NCBI GenBank assembly: GCA_964497955.1
Contig: CAZCFQ010000006.1
Span: 1 to 38,313 of the forward strand
DNA length: 38,313 nt
Reading direction: 5' to 3'
Source: PWPR01 sp964497955
Lineage (GTDB): Bacteria > Bacillota > UBA994 > PWPR01
Shown here: positions 7,842-17,148 of the stretch, in pieces
How positions within the stretch are numbered: the first letter of the stretch is position 1
Layout of the letters: each line of letters begins with the position of its first letter
Notes under the pieces: generated by a model
Database searches by the model: none
Told to the model about the DNA's origin: nothing
The model's input: only the letters and a program-made list of their open reading frames with translations
Position numbers and translations under genes: made by a program

Positions 7842-10093
7842 ATTTTATCCTCCTTTTTACTAAGATAGCACTCTATATCTATATAATCTTTAATTGTAAT
7901 AGTAATTGCACCATCTATATCTGTTCTAAATAAATTAGTCTTTCTATTATTATACCTTAATATCACTTCATTATCAGGATGATTTAAAAAATGGTCTTTA
8001 TCAGATGAGTTTATTGCTATTATTGGATTAACATAGTTTAAAAATTTTTCACTTGATGAACTCTTACTACCATGATGAGGTATTTTTATAATGTCCGCTG
8101 CTAAATTTTTTCTAAATTCATTTACCAAATGAATTTCTGCCTCTTTTTCAATATCCCCTGTAAACAAAATATTAATACCATCTAAAAATAGATTTAAAAC
8201 TAAAGATGAGTTATTTTGAGAGTAATTAACCTTCAACTTTGGATGAAGAACTTTAATAATCACATCTTCACTTATTTGCATATTTTTACCTTTAAATAAC
8301 AGCTTTATCCTTATTTCTTTATCTTTACATTTTCTTATCAGTTTTTCAAGTGTCTCACTTTCATAGTTTAAAGACCTTAAAGACATACACACTTCTCCTA
8401 CATCAATTTCTTCTAAAAGTGATATTGCGCCACCTATGTGATCTTTATGTGCATGACTTAAGAATAAATAGTCTAGCTTTTTGATACCTCGAGATTTTAA
8501 AAAGGGTACTAAAACTTCATTACCACTATCACTATATTCATTGGTATCCCCACAATCAATAAGCATTTTCATATTATCATCAAAAATGGAAGTCTCTATA
8601 AAAGCACTATCTCCTTGACCAACATCTAAAAAAACCACCTCAGTTCTAAAGTCTATGTTGAAAAAAATTAGGATAAATACAAAAACACATGTCAATAGTT
8701 TTTTTAAATTAATTAGACTTGTATGGAATAAGACAAATATTAATACATAATAAATTATTACTAAAACAGTTGGCCAATCCTTTATGAATATCACTAGATT
8801 GTCAAAGCTAGCAAACCAAGATGCTAAAATTATGTGCCAGCTTAACAAAGTATCTATTAGGCTAATAAAAACAAAACTCACAATAGGAAGAAGTGACGCT
8901 AATCCAATTATTAATATTAATGTTGTAATAGGTACAATTAATAAATTAGCTGGTATAAGCATTAGAGAGATTTGATTGAAATTATTAATAACTATAGGTA
9001 GCGTCATAATTTGCGCGGAAATAATAACTGATAAAGGCTTACTTATCTTATAATCTGGTAATCTTTTCATAATTTTTTTTGAAAATGTTAAAATTCCGAA
9101 TGTTGCTGAAAAAGAAAGTTGCCAACCTATGTTTTTTAATGCATAAGGATAAATTACTAAAATAATAATTGCTGCCAGAGATATGTTATCTATTTTAGTG
9201 ATTTTTTTGTTAAAGTTTTTAAATATTATATATGATGAAATCATCAAACCAGCCCTAATAATTGAGAATCTAAAACCAGTCAAAAATGCATAACACCAAA
9301 TAAGTATAATAATGACAAGTGTTTGATAAGTTTGTTTAACGTTCAATTTACCAAGAATCAACTTAATCACAGTTACCAATATAGTTAAATGCAGTCCAGA
9401 AACGACTAATAAATGGGCTAATCCTGAAGTTTCATAACTGTTTTTAGTTTCTTTACCTAACTTAGATTTATCACCTAAAAGCATTGCTATTAATAATCCT
9501 CTTTCATTGACTGGTAAAACTTCTAATTTATCAATAATAGTACTTCTTATTTTGATAAAGTGATATTTAATTTTACTAGGCTTTACAGATTGAATTAGTT
9601 CATATGAACTGCTAATCGCTGTTATACCAAGGCTATTTAAATAATTCTTATTAGAAAATTCACCCGGATTTGATGCTTTTTTAATCCTTTCTAATTCTAG
9701 CTTAAATAAACATTTTGATCCTATCTTTTTATTAGATATACTGTTATAAACTCTTACGTAAGTTGGTCTTTTAATTTTTTGATTATCACTTTTTTCAACT
9801 TTAATATCAAAATAGTTATAATCAATATTTTTGATTTCACCTACTATAGTATGAGTTCCAAATTCAACTTGTGATGGTAACAAGTAAATAGAAATTGTTA
9901 ATAATAGAAAAGATATAATTACTATTTCTATAAACTTATCTTTTTTTAACAATGCTAAGATTACAATTATTAAAACACTTGTAATCACTGCTAGTTTGAT
10001 ACTTATAAATTCTATGATAATAAACAAAATTATATAAATACAAAAAAGCAGTGTTATTGGGTAATTCCCAACAACACTGCTTATCTTTTTCAT
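7814..10093 (-). CDS. comEC: ComEC/Rec2 DNA-uptake channel protein
   Basis: A membrane protein of about 759 residues that forms the channel carrying single-stranded DNA into the cell in naturally competent bacteria. The N-terminal part has several hydrophobic helices and an OB-like soluble region. The central Competence domain holds GLAHLLVVSGLHLTIL and about seven more helices. The C-terminal metallo-beta-lactamase domain starts at VVFLDVGQGDSAFIE and has SHAHKDHIGG near residue 545 and KIPHHGSKSS further on. I place the start at ATG 10093, 4 nt after the stop of the YibE/F gene; the frame is open up to 10147. The full set of metal ligands suggests an intact protein. It lies downstream of comEA in the same direction but separated by two unrelated genes. 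Confidence 0.92.
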   Translation of the reverse strand: MKKISSVVGNYPITLLFCIYIILFIIIEFISIKLAVITSVLIIVILALLKKDKFIEIVIISFLLLTISIYLLPSQVEFGTHTIVGEIKNIDYNYFDIKVEKSDNQKIKRPTYVRVYNSISNKKIGSKCLFKLELERIKKASNPGEFSNKNYLNSLGITAISSSYELIQSVKPSKIKYHFIKIRSTIIDKLEVLPVNERGLLIAMLLGDKSKLGKETKNSYETSGLAHLLVVSGLHLTILVTVIKLILGKLNVKQTYQTLVIIILIWCYAFLTGFRFSIIRAGLMISSYIIFKNFNKKITKIDNISLAAIIILVIYPYALKNIGWQLSFSATFGILTFSKKIMKRLPDYKISKPLSVIISAQIMTLPIVINNFNQISLMLIPANLLIVPITTLILIIGLASLLPIVSFVFISLIDTLLSWHIILASWFASFDNLVIFIKDWPTVLVIIYYVLIFVLFHTSLINLKKLLTCVFVFILIFFNIDFRTEVVFLDVGQGDSAFIETSIFDDNMKMLIDCGDTNEYSDSGNEVLVPFLKSRGIKKLDYLFLSHAHKDHIGGAISLLEEIDVGEVCMSLRSLNYESETLEKLIRKCKDKEIRIKLLFKGKNMQISEDVIIKVLHPKLKVNYSQNNSSLVLNLFLDGINILFTGDIEKEAEIHLVNEFRKNLAADIIKIPHHGSKSSSSEKFLNYVNPIIAINSSDKDHFLNHPDNEVILRYNNRKTNLFRTDIDGAITITIKDYIDIECYLSKKEDKIWLSQQWMS

Positions 10094-10097
10094 ATTT

Positions 10098-11231
10098 CTA
10101 TTCTTTGATTTCTTCAGCATACTTCTTTGAGTATAATAAAACTGCAAATACAGCTGTTAATGGTATGCAAATAATTAAACCTATACTTCCTGCAATAGCT
10201 CTAACAATTTCAGTTGCCATTAAATCCATATTTATTATTGAAGCAATCTCCATGTCATATACATCAAATACCATGAGTAATGGTAATGAAGCTCCTGCAT
10301 AAGCTAAAATCAATGTATTAACCATTGTTCCCATTACATCTTGTCCAATGTTCAATCCAGCTGACATTAATTCTTTAGGTGATATCTCAGGAGCTCTAAC
10401 TTTAATTTCAAACATTGATGATGCAATTGACATGCCAATGTCCATAATCGCTCCTAGAGACCCTATAATTATACTTGCTAGCAATAACCCTCTAAAATCA
10501 TAAACTACGTCTCCAGGGGCATATGCTAGCATCTGAGACTCTTGCAGACTCATGCCAGTCAAGTGACCATAGTTTGTAAATATTGCAGCTAAAATTCCAC
10601 CTATGATTATTCCTCCAGCTGTTCCTAATATCGCTACAAGGCTTTTTCGATTAACTCCACCAACTATTAAAAATGTTGAAGCAATAGCTAAAACTGAAAT
10701 CATTATAGCTAAAAAGACAGGGTTTTTCCCATCAATAGCTTGAGGAATTAGAATAAATAATATTAAAGATATTGATATTAGAAGTGTTATTAACGATCTT
10801 AACCCTTTCATGCGTCCTATAAGTAAGACTAAAATGACAAATAGACCTATTAAAATGTATATCATAGGCATTCTATAGTGATCTTCTAAATAACTATCTA
10901 CTATCTCACCACTTTCTAAATGGACAAGCACCATTACTTTGTCTCCACTTTCTACACTAATATCCATTCCTTCATTACCTGTTTTTGCGTTCTCAACTGT
11001 TAATAAAAGACCCTCATATTCTCCCTTTTCAGTAATTTCAATCTCTACCATTTCTTTTGAGCTGAAATACATAGAATCAGGTGTTTCTTCTACTTCAACA
11101 CTGATAACCTTGCCTTTTAGTCTTAATTCAGTAAAATCATCTAGCTCTTCTGCTAATCCAACTATCGAACTTGTGAAAATTAAAATGATAGTAAGTGCAA
11201 TAAACAGAGCTACTCTTGACATTTTATTCAT
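10098..11231 (-). CDS. YibE/F family membrane protein
   Basis: A 377-residue protein with an N-terminal signal-like helix (VALFIALTIILIFTSSIVG), an extracytoplasmic beta-rich region to about residue 120, and then about seven or eight hydrophobic helices in the YibE/F domain, including RGLLLASIIIGSLGAIMDIGMSIAS and the GQDVMGTMVNTLILAYAGASLP stretch. The function of the family is unknown, although a transport role is often assumed. The ATG at 11231 overlaps the end of the DUF1177 gene by 8 bp, with GAGGG 7 nt upstream, and comEC starts 4 nt after its stop, so it sits within the comEA-to-holA unit. Confidence 0.9.
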   Translation of the reverse strand: MNKMSRVALFIALTIILIFTSSIVGLAEELDDFTELRLKGKVISVEVEETPDSMYFSSKEMVEIEITEKGEYEGLLLTVENAKTGNEGMDISVESGDKVMVLVHLESGEIVDSYLEDHYRMPMIYILIGLFVILVLLIGRMKGLRSLITLLISISLILFILIPQAIDGKNPVFLAIMISVLAIASTFLIVGGVNRKSLVAILGTAGGIIIGGILAAIFTNYGHLTGMSLQESQMLAYAPGDVVYDFRGLLLASIIIGSLGAIMDIGMSIASSMFEIKVRAPEISPKELMSAGLNIGQDVMGTMVNTLILAYAGASLPLLMVFDVYDMEIASIINMDLMATEIVRAIAGSIGLIICIPLTAVFAVLLYSKKYAEEIKE

Positions 11232-12165
11232 TCATATTCCCTCTAGTTTGTAGATGCTTCATACTGCCATATATAGCTTTAAGCTTTAAAAATTCTTCTT
11301 TATCATAAAACTCTAAATTATTATTTCCAAACTCTTTAGCTACTTCAATGACATAAGTTGCTGCTAAGGCAATATCAACTTCATGACTCGCTCCTGTCGC
11401 ACATCCAGCTACAGGTACATTTGCAGTTATAGCTAACCCCAAAACTGGAATATCAGTTGCAGTCGCAGGTTGTAATATGCTATTTACATGATAGAGATTA
11501 TTACTATAAGGAGTTATATCTTGTGTACTTAGAGGCAAGATCCTACAAGATTGACCACTTACTTGCTCCATTATATTTACAAGATCTGAACTAACAGGTA
11601 ATATATATCCTTCTTTTACAGTTGGAGATATTGCTATACCTTTGTGGTTTAATATATTATTACCTTTAGTAGTATCTATTGAAATAATTGCATCCATTTC
11701 ATTACTTACTTCATGTTTATTCATAACTTCCATATCTACTGGAGAGTTCATAAATGGTACTGGCTTATGAGGTTTTACTGGAGCATTTGGACAAATATGA
11801 GTCCTTACAATAACATCTCCAACTAAGTTATCTCCACTCCTTTTACTACGTATAAGCTTTAATGCTGCTGTTAGTGCTGCAATAGCACCATCACCATCAG
11901 AAACAAAACCAATTCTTTCAGGTCTTGCACCTATACCACCCAACCTTCCAATAATTCCAAGAGTTGGAGCACTTCCCCCTTTTGTTTTACCATCAGATCC
12001 AACTATTTTAATTGATATAAAGTCTGTATGTCCCTTTTTCCCTTCTACAGGAAAGATTTCTACATTTTCAGCACCTTCATTTATTAATAGCTCTTTTACT
12101 AGTTTGCCAGATGCATTTGGATTGTCTAGCAATGGAAAAAGATCTAGAACTTCATTTAATAACAT
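11224..12165 (-). CDS. DUF1177 family protein
   Basis: A 313-residue soluble protein that I recognise as the DUF1177 family by its strongly conserved blocks: GGSAPTLGIIGRLGGIGARPERIGFV, SDGDGAIAALTAALKL, DVIVRTHICPNAP, ISIDTTKGN and the C-terminal YGSMKHLQTRG. The function is not established. Conserved His, Cys and Asp residues in the THICPNAP and SPTVKEGYILPVS regions would allow a metal site, and a peptidase- or amidohydrolase-like role is conceivable, but this is a guess. It begins 15 bp after the comEA stop and overlaps the YibE/F gene, so it is probably co-transcribed with the competence genes. Confidence 0.8.
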   Translation of the reverse strand: MLLNEVLDLFPLLDNPNASGKLVKELLINEGAENVEIFPVEGKKGHTDFISIKIVGSDGKTKGGSAPTLGIIGRLGGIGARPERIGFVSDGDGAIAALTAALKLIRSKRSGDNLVGDVIVRTHICPNAPVKPHKPVPFMNSPVDMEVMNKHEVSNEMDAIISIDTTKGNNILNHKGIAISPTVKEGYILPVSSDLVNIMEQVSGQSCRILPLSTQDITPYSNNLYHVNSILQPATATDIPVLGLAITANVPVAGCATGASHEVDIALAATYVIEVAKEFGNNNLEFYDKEEFLKLKAIYGSMKHLQTRGNMNE

Positions 12166-12179
12166 TTAAAAGCCTCCAT

Positions 12180-12791
12180 TCAATTAACTTTTATACTGGC
12201 TACTATTTTATCATAAATTGCAGGACCTATCCCACTAACTTCTAAAATATCTTCTTTCGTAATAAACCTAGAAATATTCTCTCTATAATCTATAATTGCT
12301 TTTGCCTTTGCATTGCCAATACCATTTAAGCCCATGAGTTCTTCTTTTGATGCTGTGTTAATGTTTACATAGTTACTATTATCATTGGCATATATTCCTA
12401 TAGCTACTTCAGTTTTATTGGGTATATATATTTTTTCACCACTATAGACAGTATTTACTAAATTAATATTATCAACATTAGCTTTGTCTGTTAATCCCCC
12501 TGCTTTTTCTATAAGTTCAAACATCTTTTTATTAGAACTAAATTCATATACTCCAGGATTTATGACTTCACCAGCAATGTGTATAAATACTTTAGTATTT
12601 GGTTCTTCTGCTTTAGAATTATCAAACCGTTCTAACTTCTCTTGTATTTCTTGATTGTCTTTTTGCAATTGTAAAACTAATTCTCTATATTTGTGATTTT
12701 CAGAAAATAAGTGGAGATTAAGTACAATACTTATAAGAATTATTAAAATAATCAATCTTTTATATTTCCATAATTTATTTAACAAACTCAT
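12180..12791 (-). CDS. comEA: ComEA-family DNA-binding competence protein
   Basis: A 203-residue protein in the ComEA layout: one N-terminal membrane helix (LIILIILISIVLNL), a short coiled coil (QLQKDNQEIQEKLERF), an SLBB domain (VFIHIAGEVINPGVYEF...GEKIYIP), and two C-terminal helix-hairpin-helix motifs (VNINTASKEELMGLNGIGNAKAKAI and ITKEDILEVSGIGPAIYDKI). In competent bacteria ComEA binds incoming double-stranded DNA outside the membrane and passes it to ComEC. It is the first gene of the minus-strand unit ending with holA. Upstream lies an AT-rich spacer of about 260 bp shared with the divergent CorC-like gene. Confidence 0.93.
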   Translation of the reverse strand: MSLLNKLWKYKRLIILIILISIVLNLHLFSENHKYRELVLQLQKDNQEIQEKLERFDNSKAEEPNTKVFIHIAGEVINPGVYEFSSNKKMFELIEKAGGLTDKANVDNINLVNTVYSGEKIYIPNKTEVAIGIYANDNSNYVNINTASKEELMGLNGIGNAKAKAIIDYRENISRFITKEDILEVSGIGPAIYDKIVASIKVN

Positions 12792-13012
12792 TATTTCACA
12801 CCTCTAGCATCTCTTATTTTAACACAAATAGTACACATTAAATTATTCCTTTTGAATTAATTTGGAATAGGTCAAAAATAGATAAGTAGATATTATATAA
12901 TTCTATTTTGTTATTTAATTACTTAATTTAATTCTTTATTGTTACATATTCTTTTATATAGCCTAATTAGAAATATTACTTTTCCTATTATATAAAAATA
13001 TATAGTCATAAA
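12792..13012. other. AT-rich intergenic spacer between comEA and the CorC-like gene
   Basis: About 220 bp of very AT-rich DNA with no ORF. An inverted repeat TATTCC (about 12845) against GGAATA (about 12864) is visible but is not followed by a T-run. It should contain the comEA promoter; no convincing -35/-10 pair stands out. Confidence 0.4.
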
Positions 13013-13021
13013 TGTTATAAT
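13013..13021 (+). promoter_or_regulatory. extended -10 promoter of the CorC-like gene
   Basis: TGTTATAAT followed by ATTAAT is the same extended -10 core as in front of the GGT-like gene. It lies 33 bp before the start codon at 13055; a GGAG ribosome binding site is in between. Confidence 0.55.
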
Positions 13022-13054
13022 ATTAATAGAAATAAATTTATGGAGTTGAAATAA

Positions 13055-14305
13055 ATGGAGATTCCGATACTAGTACTTTTACTATTATTGAGTGCTTTTT
13101 TCTCCTCATCAGAAACTGCTTTAACATCTGTTAATAAAATAAGAATTAGAAGTTTAGCTAGAAAAGGTGATGCAAGAGCAAAAGTTTTATATGAGTTAAT
13201 TTTGAAAAAGGATGAATTAATTGGTTCAATACTTTTAGGGAATAACTTAGTTAACATAGGAGCTTCATCATTAGCTACATCAGTTGCAATTGATTACTTT
13301 GGCAATACTGGTGTTGGTATAGCTACTGGAGTAATGACGCTTTTAATATTGGTTTTTAGTGAGATTACACCGAAGTCACTAGCCATAAAGTATGCTGAAC
13401 CTTTTTCACTTTTTATAGCTAAAATATTTTCAGTTATTACTAAACTATTTAACCCCATTGTTAAACTATTAATGTTAGTAACAAATATTGTGCTTAAACT
13501 ATTAGGTCAAGATGCAAATAGTAACGATGTTTTTGTAACAAAAGAAGAACTCAAAACAATTATAGATGTTGGTCATGACGAGGGTGTTATCCAACTTGAA
13601 GAAAAAGATATGTTGAAAAATGTTTTTGATTTATCTAATACAAGAGTTGATGATGTTATGACCCCAAGAGTAGACTTAGTTACTCTTGAAATCAATACAC
13701 CTTTTGAGAAAGTCATGAAAACCTTGAATGAAGAGAATTTTTCTAAAATTCCTATTTATGAAGAGAATATTGACAATGTAAAGGGTATTTTTTATGCAAA
13801 AGATCTACTTTTTTATGATAGTAGTAAAGAAAATTTTAATTTAGCTAATTTTATTAAAGAGCCTTTTCATGTCTTTGAATTTGAAAGCTCTAAAACAGTG
13901 TTTGAAAAAATGAGAAAAAGAAATCTTCCCATTGCAGTTGTTCTAGATGAGTTTGGGGGATTAGCAGGAATAGTAACTATCGAAGATTTACTTGAAGAAA
14001 TTGTTGGTAACCTTGAAGACTCATATGATGATCAAGAAGAAATGATTATATTTATTAATGAGAATACTTTTATGGTAGATGGTAGTTTAAGAATCGAACT
14101 GTTCAATGATTACTTTAACACCAAAGTTCACTCTAGAGAATTTGATACAATTGGAGGATTAGTTTTAGGTGAATTTTTACTGAATAAAGAAAGGGATAAT
14201 CTTAAGGTTGGGACAATAAAAACTATTCAAAAAATTAAGTTTGAAGTAATGGAAATAGAAAATAATAAGATTGAAAAATTAAAAGTACATATTAATCCAG
14301 AGTAA
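13055..14305 (+). CDS. CNNM/CorC-type (DUF21-CBS-CorC_HlyC) membrane protein
   Basis: A 416-residue protein with the order DUF21 membrane domain (four hydrophobic segments, residues 1 to about 150, with SSSETALTSVNKIRIRSLA), a linker TKEELKTIIDVGHDEGVIQ, two CBS domains (starting DDVMTPRVDLVTLE and FEKMRKRNLPIAVVLDEFGGLAGIVT) and a C-terminal CorC_HlyC domain (DTIGGLVLGEF). Members are linked to magnesium export or sodium-magnesium exchange, and are often misnamed hemolysins. It is monocistronic with its own promoter and shares a terminator with the convergent grd operon. Ion specificity cannot be read from the sequence. Confidence 0.9.
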   Translation: MEIPILVLLLLLSAFFSSSETALTSVNKIRIRSLARKGDARAKVLYELILKKDELIGSILLGNNLVNIGASSLATSVAIDYFGNTGVGIATGVMTLLILVFSEITPKSLAIKYAEPFSLFIAKIFSVITKLFNPIVKLLMLVTNIVLKLLGQDANSNDVFVTKEELKTIIDVGHDEGVIQLEEKDMLKNVFDLSNTRVDDVMTPRVDLVTLEINTPFEKVMKTLNEENFSKIPIYEENIDNVKGIFYAKDLLFYDSSKENFNLANFIKEPFHVFEFESSKTVFEKMRKRNLPIAVVLDEFGGLAGIVTIEDLLEEIVGNLEDSYDDQEEMIIFINENTFMVDGSLRIELFNDYFNTKVHSREFDTIGGLVLGEFLLNKERDNLKVGTIKTIQKIKFEVMEIENNKIEKLKVHINPE

Positions 14306-14308
14306 ATA

Positions 14309-14357
14309 AACAAGTTATCCACAGGCTTTTACACAACCTGTGGATAACTTGTTTTTG
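14309..14357. terminator. bidirectional terminator containing two inverted DnaA boxes
   Basis: A 17-bp perfect stem, arms at 14309-14325 and 14337-14353, with an 11-nt loop and a T-run after the plus-strand arm. It ends both the CorC-like gene and the grd operon. Each arm contains a perfect DnaA box consensus, TTATCCACA at 14315-14323 and its reverse complement at 14339-14347. Confidence 0.85.
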
Positions 14358-14367
14358 ATTATTATAA

Positions 14368-15516
14368 TTAGCTTACAAACCCAGCTTTTTTAAGGGTTTC
14401 GTAAGCAGTTTCATGGTCTTCTGGAGCAACTAAAATTACTGGCCCAGTACATCCCATTCCTGTTTCTGCATATATTCCAGCTTTCCAGACTGCTTTTGCA
14501 GCATCATCTAAATCAAGTATTTCAATTCCTGGAATCTCTTCAGTAACATTTTTCTTAGGAGGCATTTTTACATCTTCAGAAACTACCTCTTTCTTTGTCT
14601 CTACTACAGAATCTAAACCAGCTTTATAAGCTGAACTAAATTCTTCTTTAGCTATCTGATTAACTTTACCACTAGCAACTTGTGCTGCATACTCAATTGC
14701 TTTTGCAGCAACTGGAGCACCTGAAGCTCTAGATAAAATCATAATAATTCTGTCATAATCTTCACCAATTCCTGGACCATAACCATAACCACTGGCCTCA
14801 TAACTTCCACCAGTTGTATATGATGAGAAAATTTTCATCATTACATTACCTGTTAGTGAATCCATTACCATTACATCTGGTGTAGCTGCGAGTAAGTCAT
14901 TTCCTCTCATAACTGCTCCACCGTCAGCTCTCATTGATTCTGTGAAGCTAAACTTATATCCACTATCTTTAAGCTTGTTTAATGCTCTTTCAACGGCTCT
15001 AGCTCCTTCAACATTAAGTATGCCAACTTTTGGATCTTTAACTCCGCATGCTTTTGCTGTTGATATACCACTGATAGCATTTCTAACCATAGCTTCTACT
15101 CTATCAGTTGCAGAAGTCCCTGTGGTGGTTGCTATGTATAATTCTTTTCCATTAGCTGGTGCAATGACTTTTCCTACTGTTGAAACTCCAATAGGAAAGC
15201 TATAATGCATTGTTACACAAGCAGCTAAATCTTTGCTATCTAATAGCTCTTCCATCTTTGTGTATTGGTCTTCTTCATTCTCTACTTCTATAATCTCTAA
15301 ATCAGTTTCCATTGATGGACCAATGCCAACTACTTCAATACCAGGGTTATTTTGTTGTGCTAGTTCAGCACCTCTTAATAGTTCTTTGCTACCATGTTCT
15401 GATCCAAAAAGAGTAATACCAATTCTTAACTTGCTTCCAAAATTACCTGTTTCAATAGCATCAGCAACATCAAACAAAACATCTTTTAGAAGTTCTTTGA
15501 CTGCTTTATTAGACAT
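14368..15516 (-). CDS. grdD: Glycine reductase complex protein C, subunit GrdD
   Basis: A 382-residue subunit of protein C, with similarity to PlsX-type phosphate acyltransferases. Together with GrdC it receives the carboxymethyl group from selenoprotein A as an acetyl thioester and releases acetyl phosphate. Cys356, in MGCTGPVILVAPEDHE near the C-terminus, corresponds to the thiol (Cys359 in Eubacterium acidaminophilum) known to hold the acetyl group. Another conserved cysteine, Cys100, lies in DLAACVTMHYSFP. The TGGSYEASGYGYGPGIGEDYDR stretch is rich in glycine, as expected for a phosphate-binding region. It is the last gene of the operon, 17 bp after grdC, and ends before the DnaA-box hairpin. 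Confidence 0.95.
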   Translation of the reverse strand: MSNKAVKELLKDVLFDVADAIETGNFGSKLRIGITLFGSEHGSKELLRGAELAQQNNPGIEVVGIGPSMETDLEIIEVENEEDQYTKMEELLDSKDLAACVTMHYSFPIGVSTVGKVIAPANGKELYIATTTGTSATDRVEAMVRNAISGISTAKACGVKDPKVGILNVEGARAVERALNKLKDSGYKFSFTESMRADGGAVMRGNDLLAATPDVMVMDSLTGNVMMKIFSSYTTGGSYEASGYGYGPGIGEDYDRIIMILSRASGAPVAAKAIEYAAQVASGKVNQIAKEEFSSAYKAGLDSVVETKKEVVSEDVKMPPKKNVTEEIPGIEILDLDDAAKAVWKAGIYAETGMGCTGPVILVAPEDHETAYETLKKAGFVS

Positions 15517-15533
15517 TGATAAACACTCCTGTT

Positions 15534-17075
15534 CTATTCTTCGCTGCCAACTAAGCTTTCACCTAGTTTACGCATAGACTCAGCAATTAAAGAGCGTACT
15601 TCTTCTTTTGAAATAGCAGAAGTTTCTTCTTTTCCGCCATTTTGCTCAATAATAAATGATATACCATCAAATAGATTTGTCATTCTTGCTAAGAATAAGC
15701 TACCTTTACCTACAATCATAGCTCTTTTAATTTCTCCAGCTAACATAGCATCTCTAGCAAATCCAATGTATGGAACTCCACTAGGAATGTGTCCCTGTGT
15801 CAGTGCCCATCCAGGCATACCATGCTCTTTAACAAAATTAAGTAACTCTTTTCGCTCTAAGTCGCCTCTTTTTACACCAAGAGCTGCAATCATTTTGTAA
15901 TTAGCCTCAGGAACATTTCCTGCTCCAGCTGGCTTAGTTATCTCAGGATTTTGCATCTCAACACTGTATTTATCTACATCAGTAATTTTTAAGCCAATTT
16001 TATCTAATGGATCAGTTACAATCGCAGTAGTAACTGCTTGTGGTGATGAACCAGATGCAATTTTATGTCTTCCAATAGCATCTGTTCTTATATATGGATT
16101 AATACCATCGTCTTCACTAATTAATACAGCATATCCACCAAGAGCATTTTCCAAAACAGGAACGCCTTTTTTAATATGATCTTTAGAGTTCATTCCAAGC
16201 TTTGCTGTAGCTCCGCCTGCAACTACAACTACATTTTTGTAAATTCCTGATGCTACTAAACCTGTTGCATTAACTACACCGTGTGATGGACCAGCACAGA
16301 ATCCTCTAACGTCACTTCCTGTTGCATTTTTAAGTCCAGCTACTTCTCCTATAGCTTTTGCAAAGTTTCCACCACCACGCTGATTCATATCTCCACAAGC
16401 TTCTTCAGAAGTTTCAATAATGTAGTCAATACTTAATGGATCTATATCATTTTTTTCTAATAAAAGTTTAAGCGCTACTACACCAGATGCTTTTACAACT
16501 GTGTTTTCAAACATTATGTGTGAATTTAAATTTGGATCAGAATCATGTGCTTGATTAATACATCCTACTAGTTTACCTTCGAAATAAATTGGATCAGCTT
16601 TGTGAGCATCTACTCTAGCTTGAATTTTGTCTAGAGTATGTCCGCTGCCAATTTTAGCTATATCTTCATCAGAAAATAGGCCATGGTTAGTTAGCGCTTC
16701 TTTAGTAAGGGTAGTGAAAGACTCTTCAATCATTACTAGGTCAAAAGAATCACTAATTTTCATTACACCAATAAACTCATCTAAAGGCATAATATCTCCA
16801 AACTTACCTTCTCTAGTTGCATCTTTTAAATCATTTTCATACCAAGGTTGTTCCATTTTCTCTAACTGTGCTGGAGTAATATTACCAATATAGCATTGGT
16901 TTGGTGGATAAGCTACAGTCTCTTCATATGACTGCATATTGTTTTTAACATTTTCAAATAATTCAGAATCAGGATTAATTGCACGCTCAGAAGTCAAAGT
17001 AGTCCCATGAGTTACTACCATATCATTAGCATGAATTAAAGCATATCCTGCTCCTTTAATGACTGCTTTAGGCAT
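15534..17075 (-). CDS. grdC: Glycine reductase complex protein C, subunit GrdC
   Basis: A 513-residue protein with a thiolase/FabH-like fold. It works with GrdD to form acetyl phosphate in the last step of glycine reduction. The N-terminus AVIKGAGYALIHANDMVVTHGTT and the internal SEEACGDMNQRGGGNFAKAIGEV and GFCAGPSHGVVNATGLV stretches are typical of GrdC; the cysteines there are the likely thiol positions of this subunit. The start at 17075 is supported by GGAGGT upstream. The operon has a 73-bp gap with a stable hairpin between grdB and grdC, the largest gap in this part of the cluster, which could allow the protein C genes to be expressed differently. Confidence 0.95.
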   Translation of the reverse strand: MPKAVIKGAGYALIHANDMVVTHGTTLTSERAINPDSELFENVKNNMQSYEETVAYPPNQCYIGNITPAQLEKMEQPWYENDLKDATREGKFGDIMPLDEFIGVMKISDSFDLVMIEESFTTLTKEALTNHGLFSDEDIAKIGSGHTLDKIQARVDAHKADPIYFEGKLVGCINQAHDSDPNLNSHIMFENTVVKASGVVALKLLLEKNDIDPLSIDYIIETSEEACGDMNQRGGGNFAKAIGEVAGLKNATGSDVRGFCAGPSHGVVNATGLVASGIYKNVVVVAGGATAKLGMNSKDHIKKGVPVLENALGGYAVLISEDDGINPYIRTDAIGRHKIASGSSPQAVTTAIVTDPLDKIGLKITDVDKYSVEMQNPEITKPAGAGNVPEANYKMIAALGVKRGDLERKELLNFVKEHGMPGWALTQGHIPSGVPYIGFARDAMLAGEIKRAMIVGKGSLFLARMTNLFDGISFIIEQNGGKEETSAISKEEVRSLIAESMRKLGESLVGSEE

Positions 17076-17110
17076 TTTTCTACCTCCATTTTTCTAATAA
17101 ATAAGTATAT

Positions 17111-17146
17111 AGATAAAGGGCAGTGCCTCCACCACCCTTTTAATCT
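17111..17146 (-). other. stable hairpin in the grdB-grdC intergenic region
   Basis: On the minus strand AAAGGGTGGTG and CACTGCCCTTT form an 11-bp stem with two G-U pairs and a GAGG tetraloop (17115-17140); AGAT/ATCT can extend the base. No T-run follows, so it is probably not a simple terminator. mRNA stabilisation, processing or partial attenuation are possibilities. Confidence 0.6.
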
Positions 17147-17148
17147 GT

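Noticed and set aside
10939..11253. Plus-strand ORF opposite the YibE/F gene
   Set aside because: Serine-rich shadow of the antisense frame; no start signal.
15233..15577. 114-residue plus-strand ORF opposite grdD/grdC
   Set aside because: Antisense shadow; it spans the grdD-grdC gap without a promoter or RBS.
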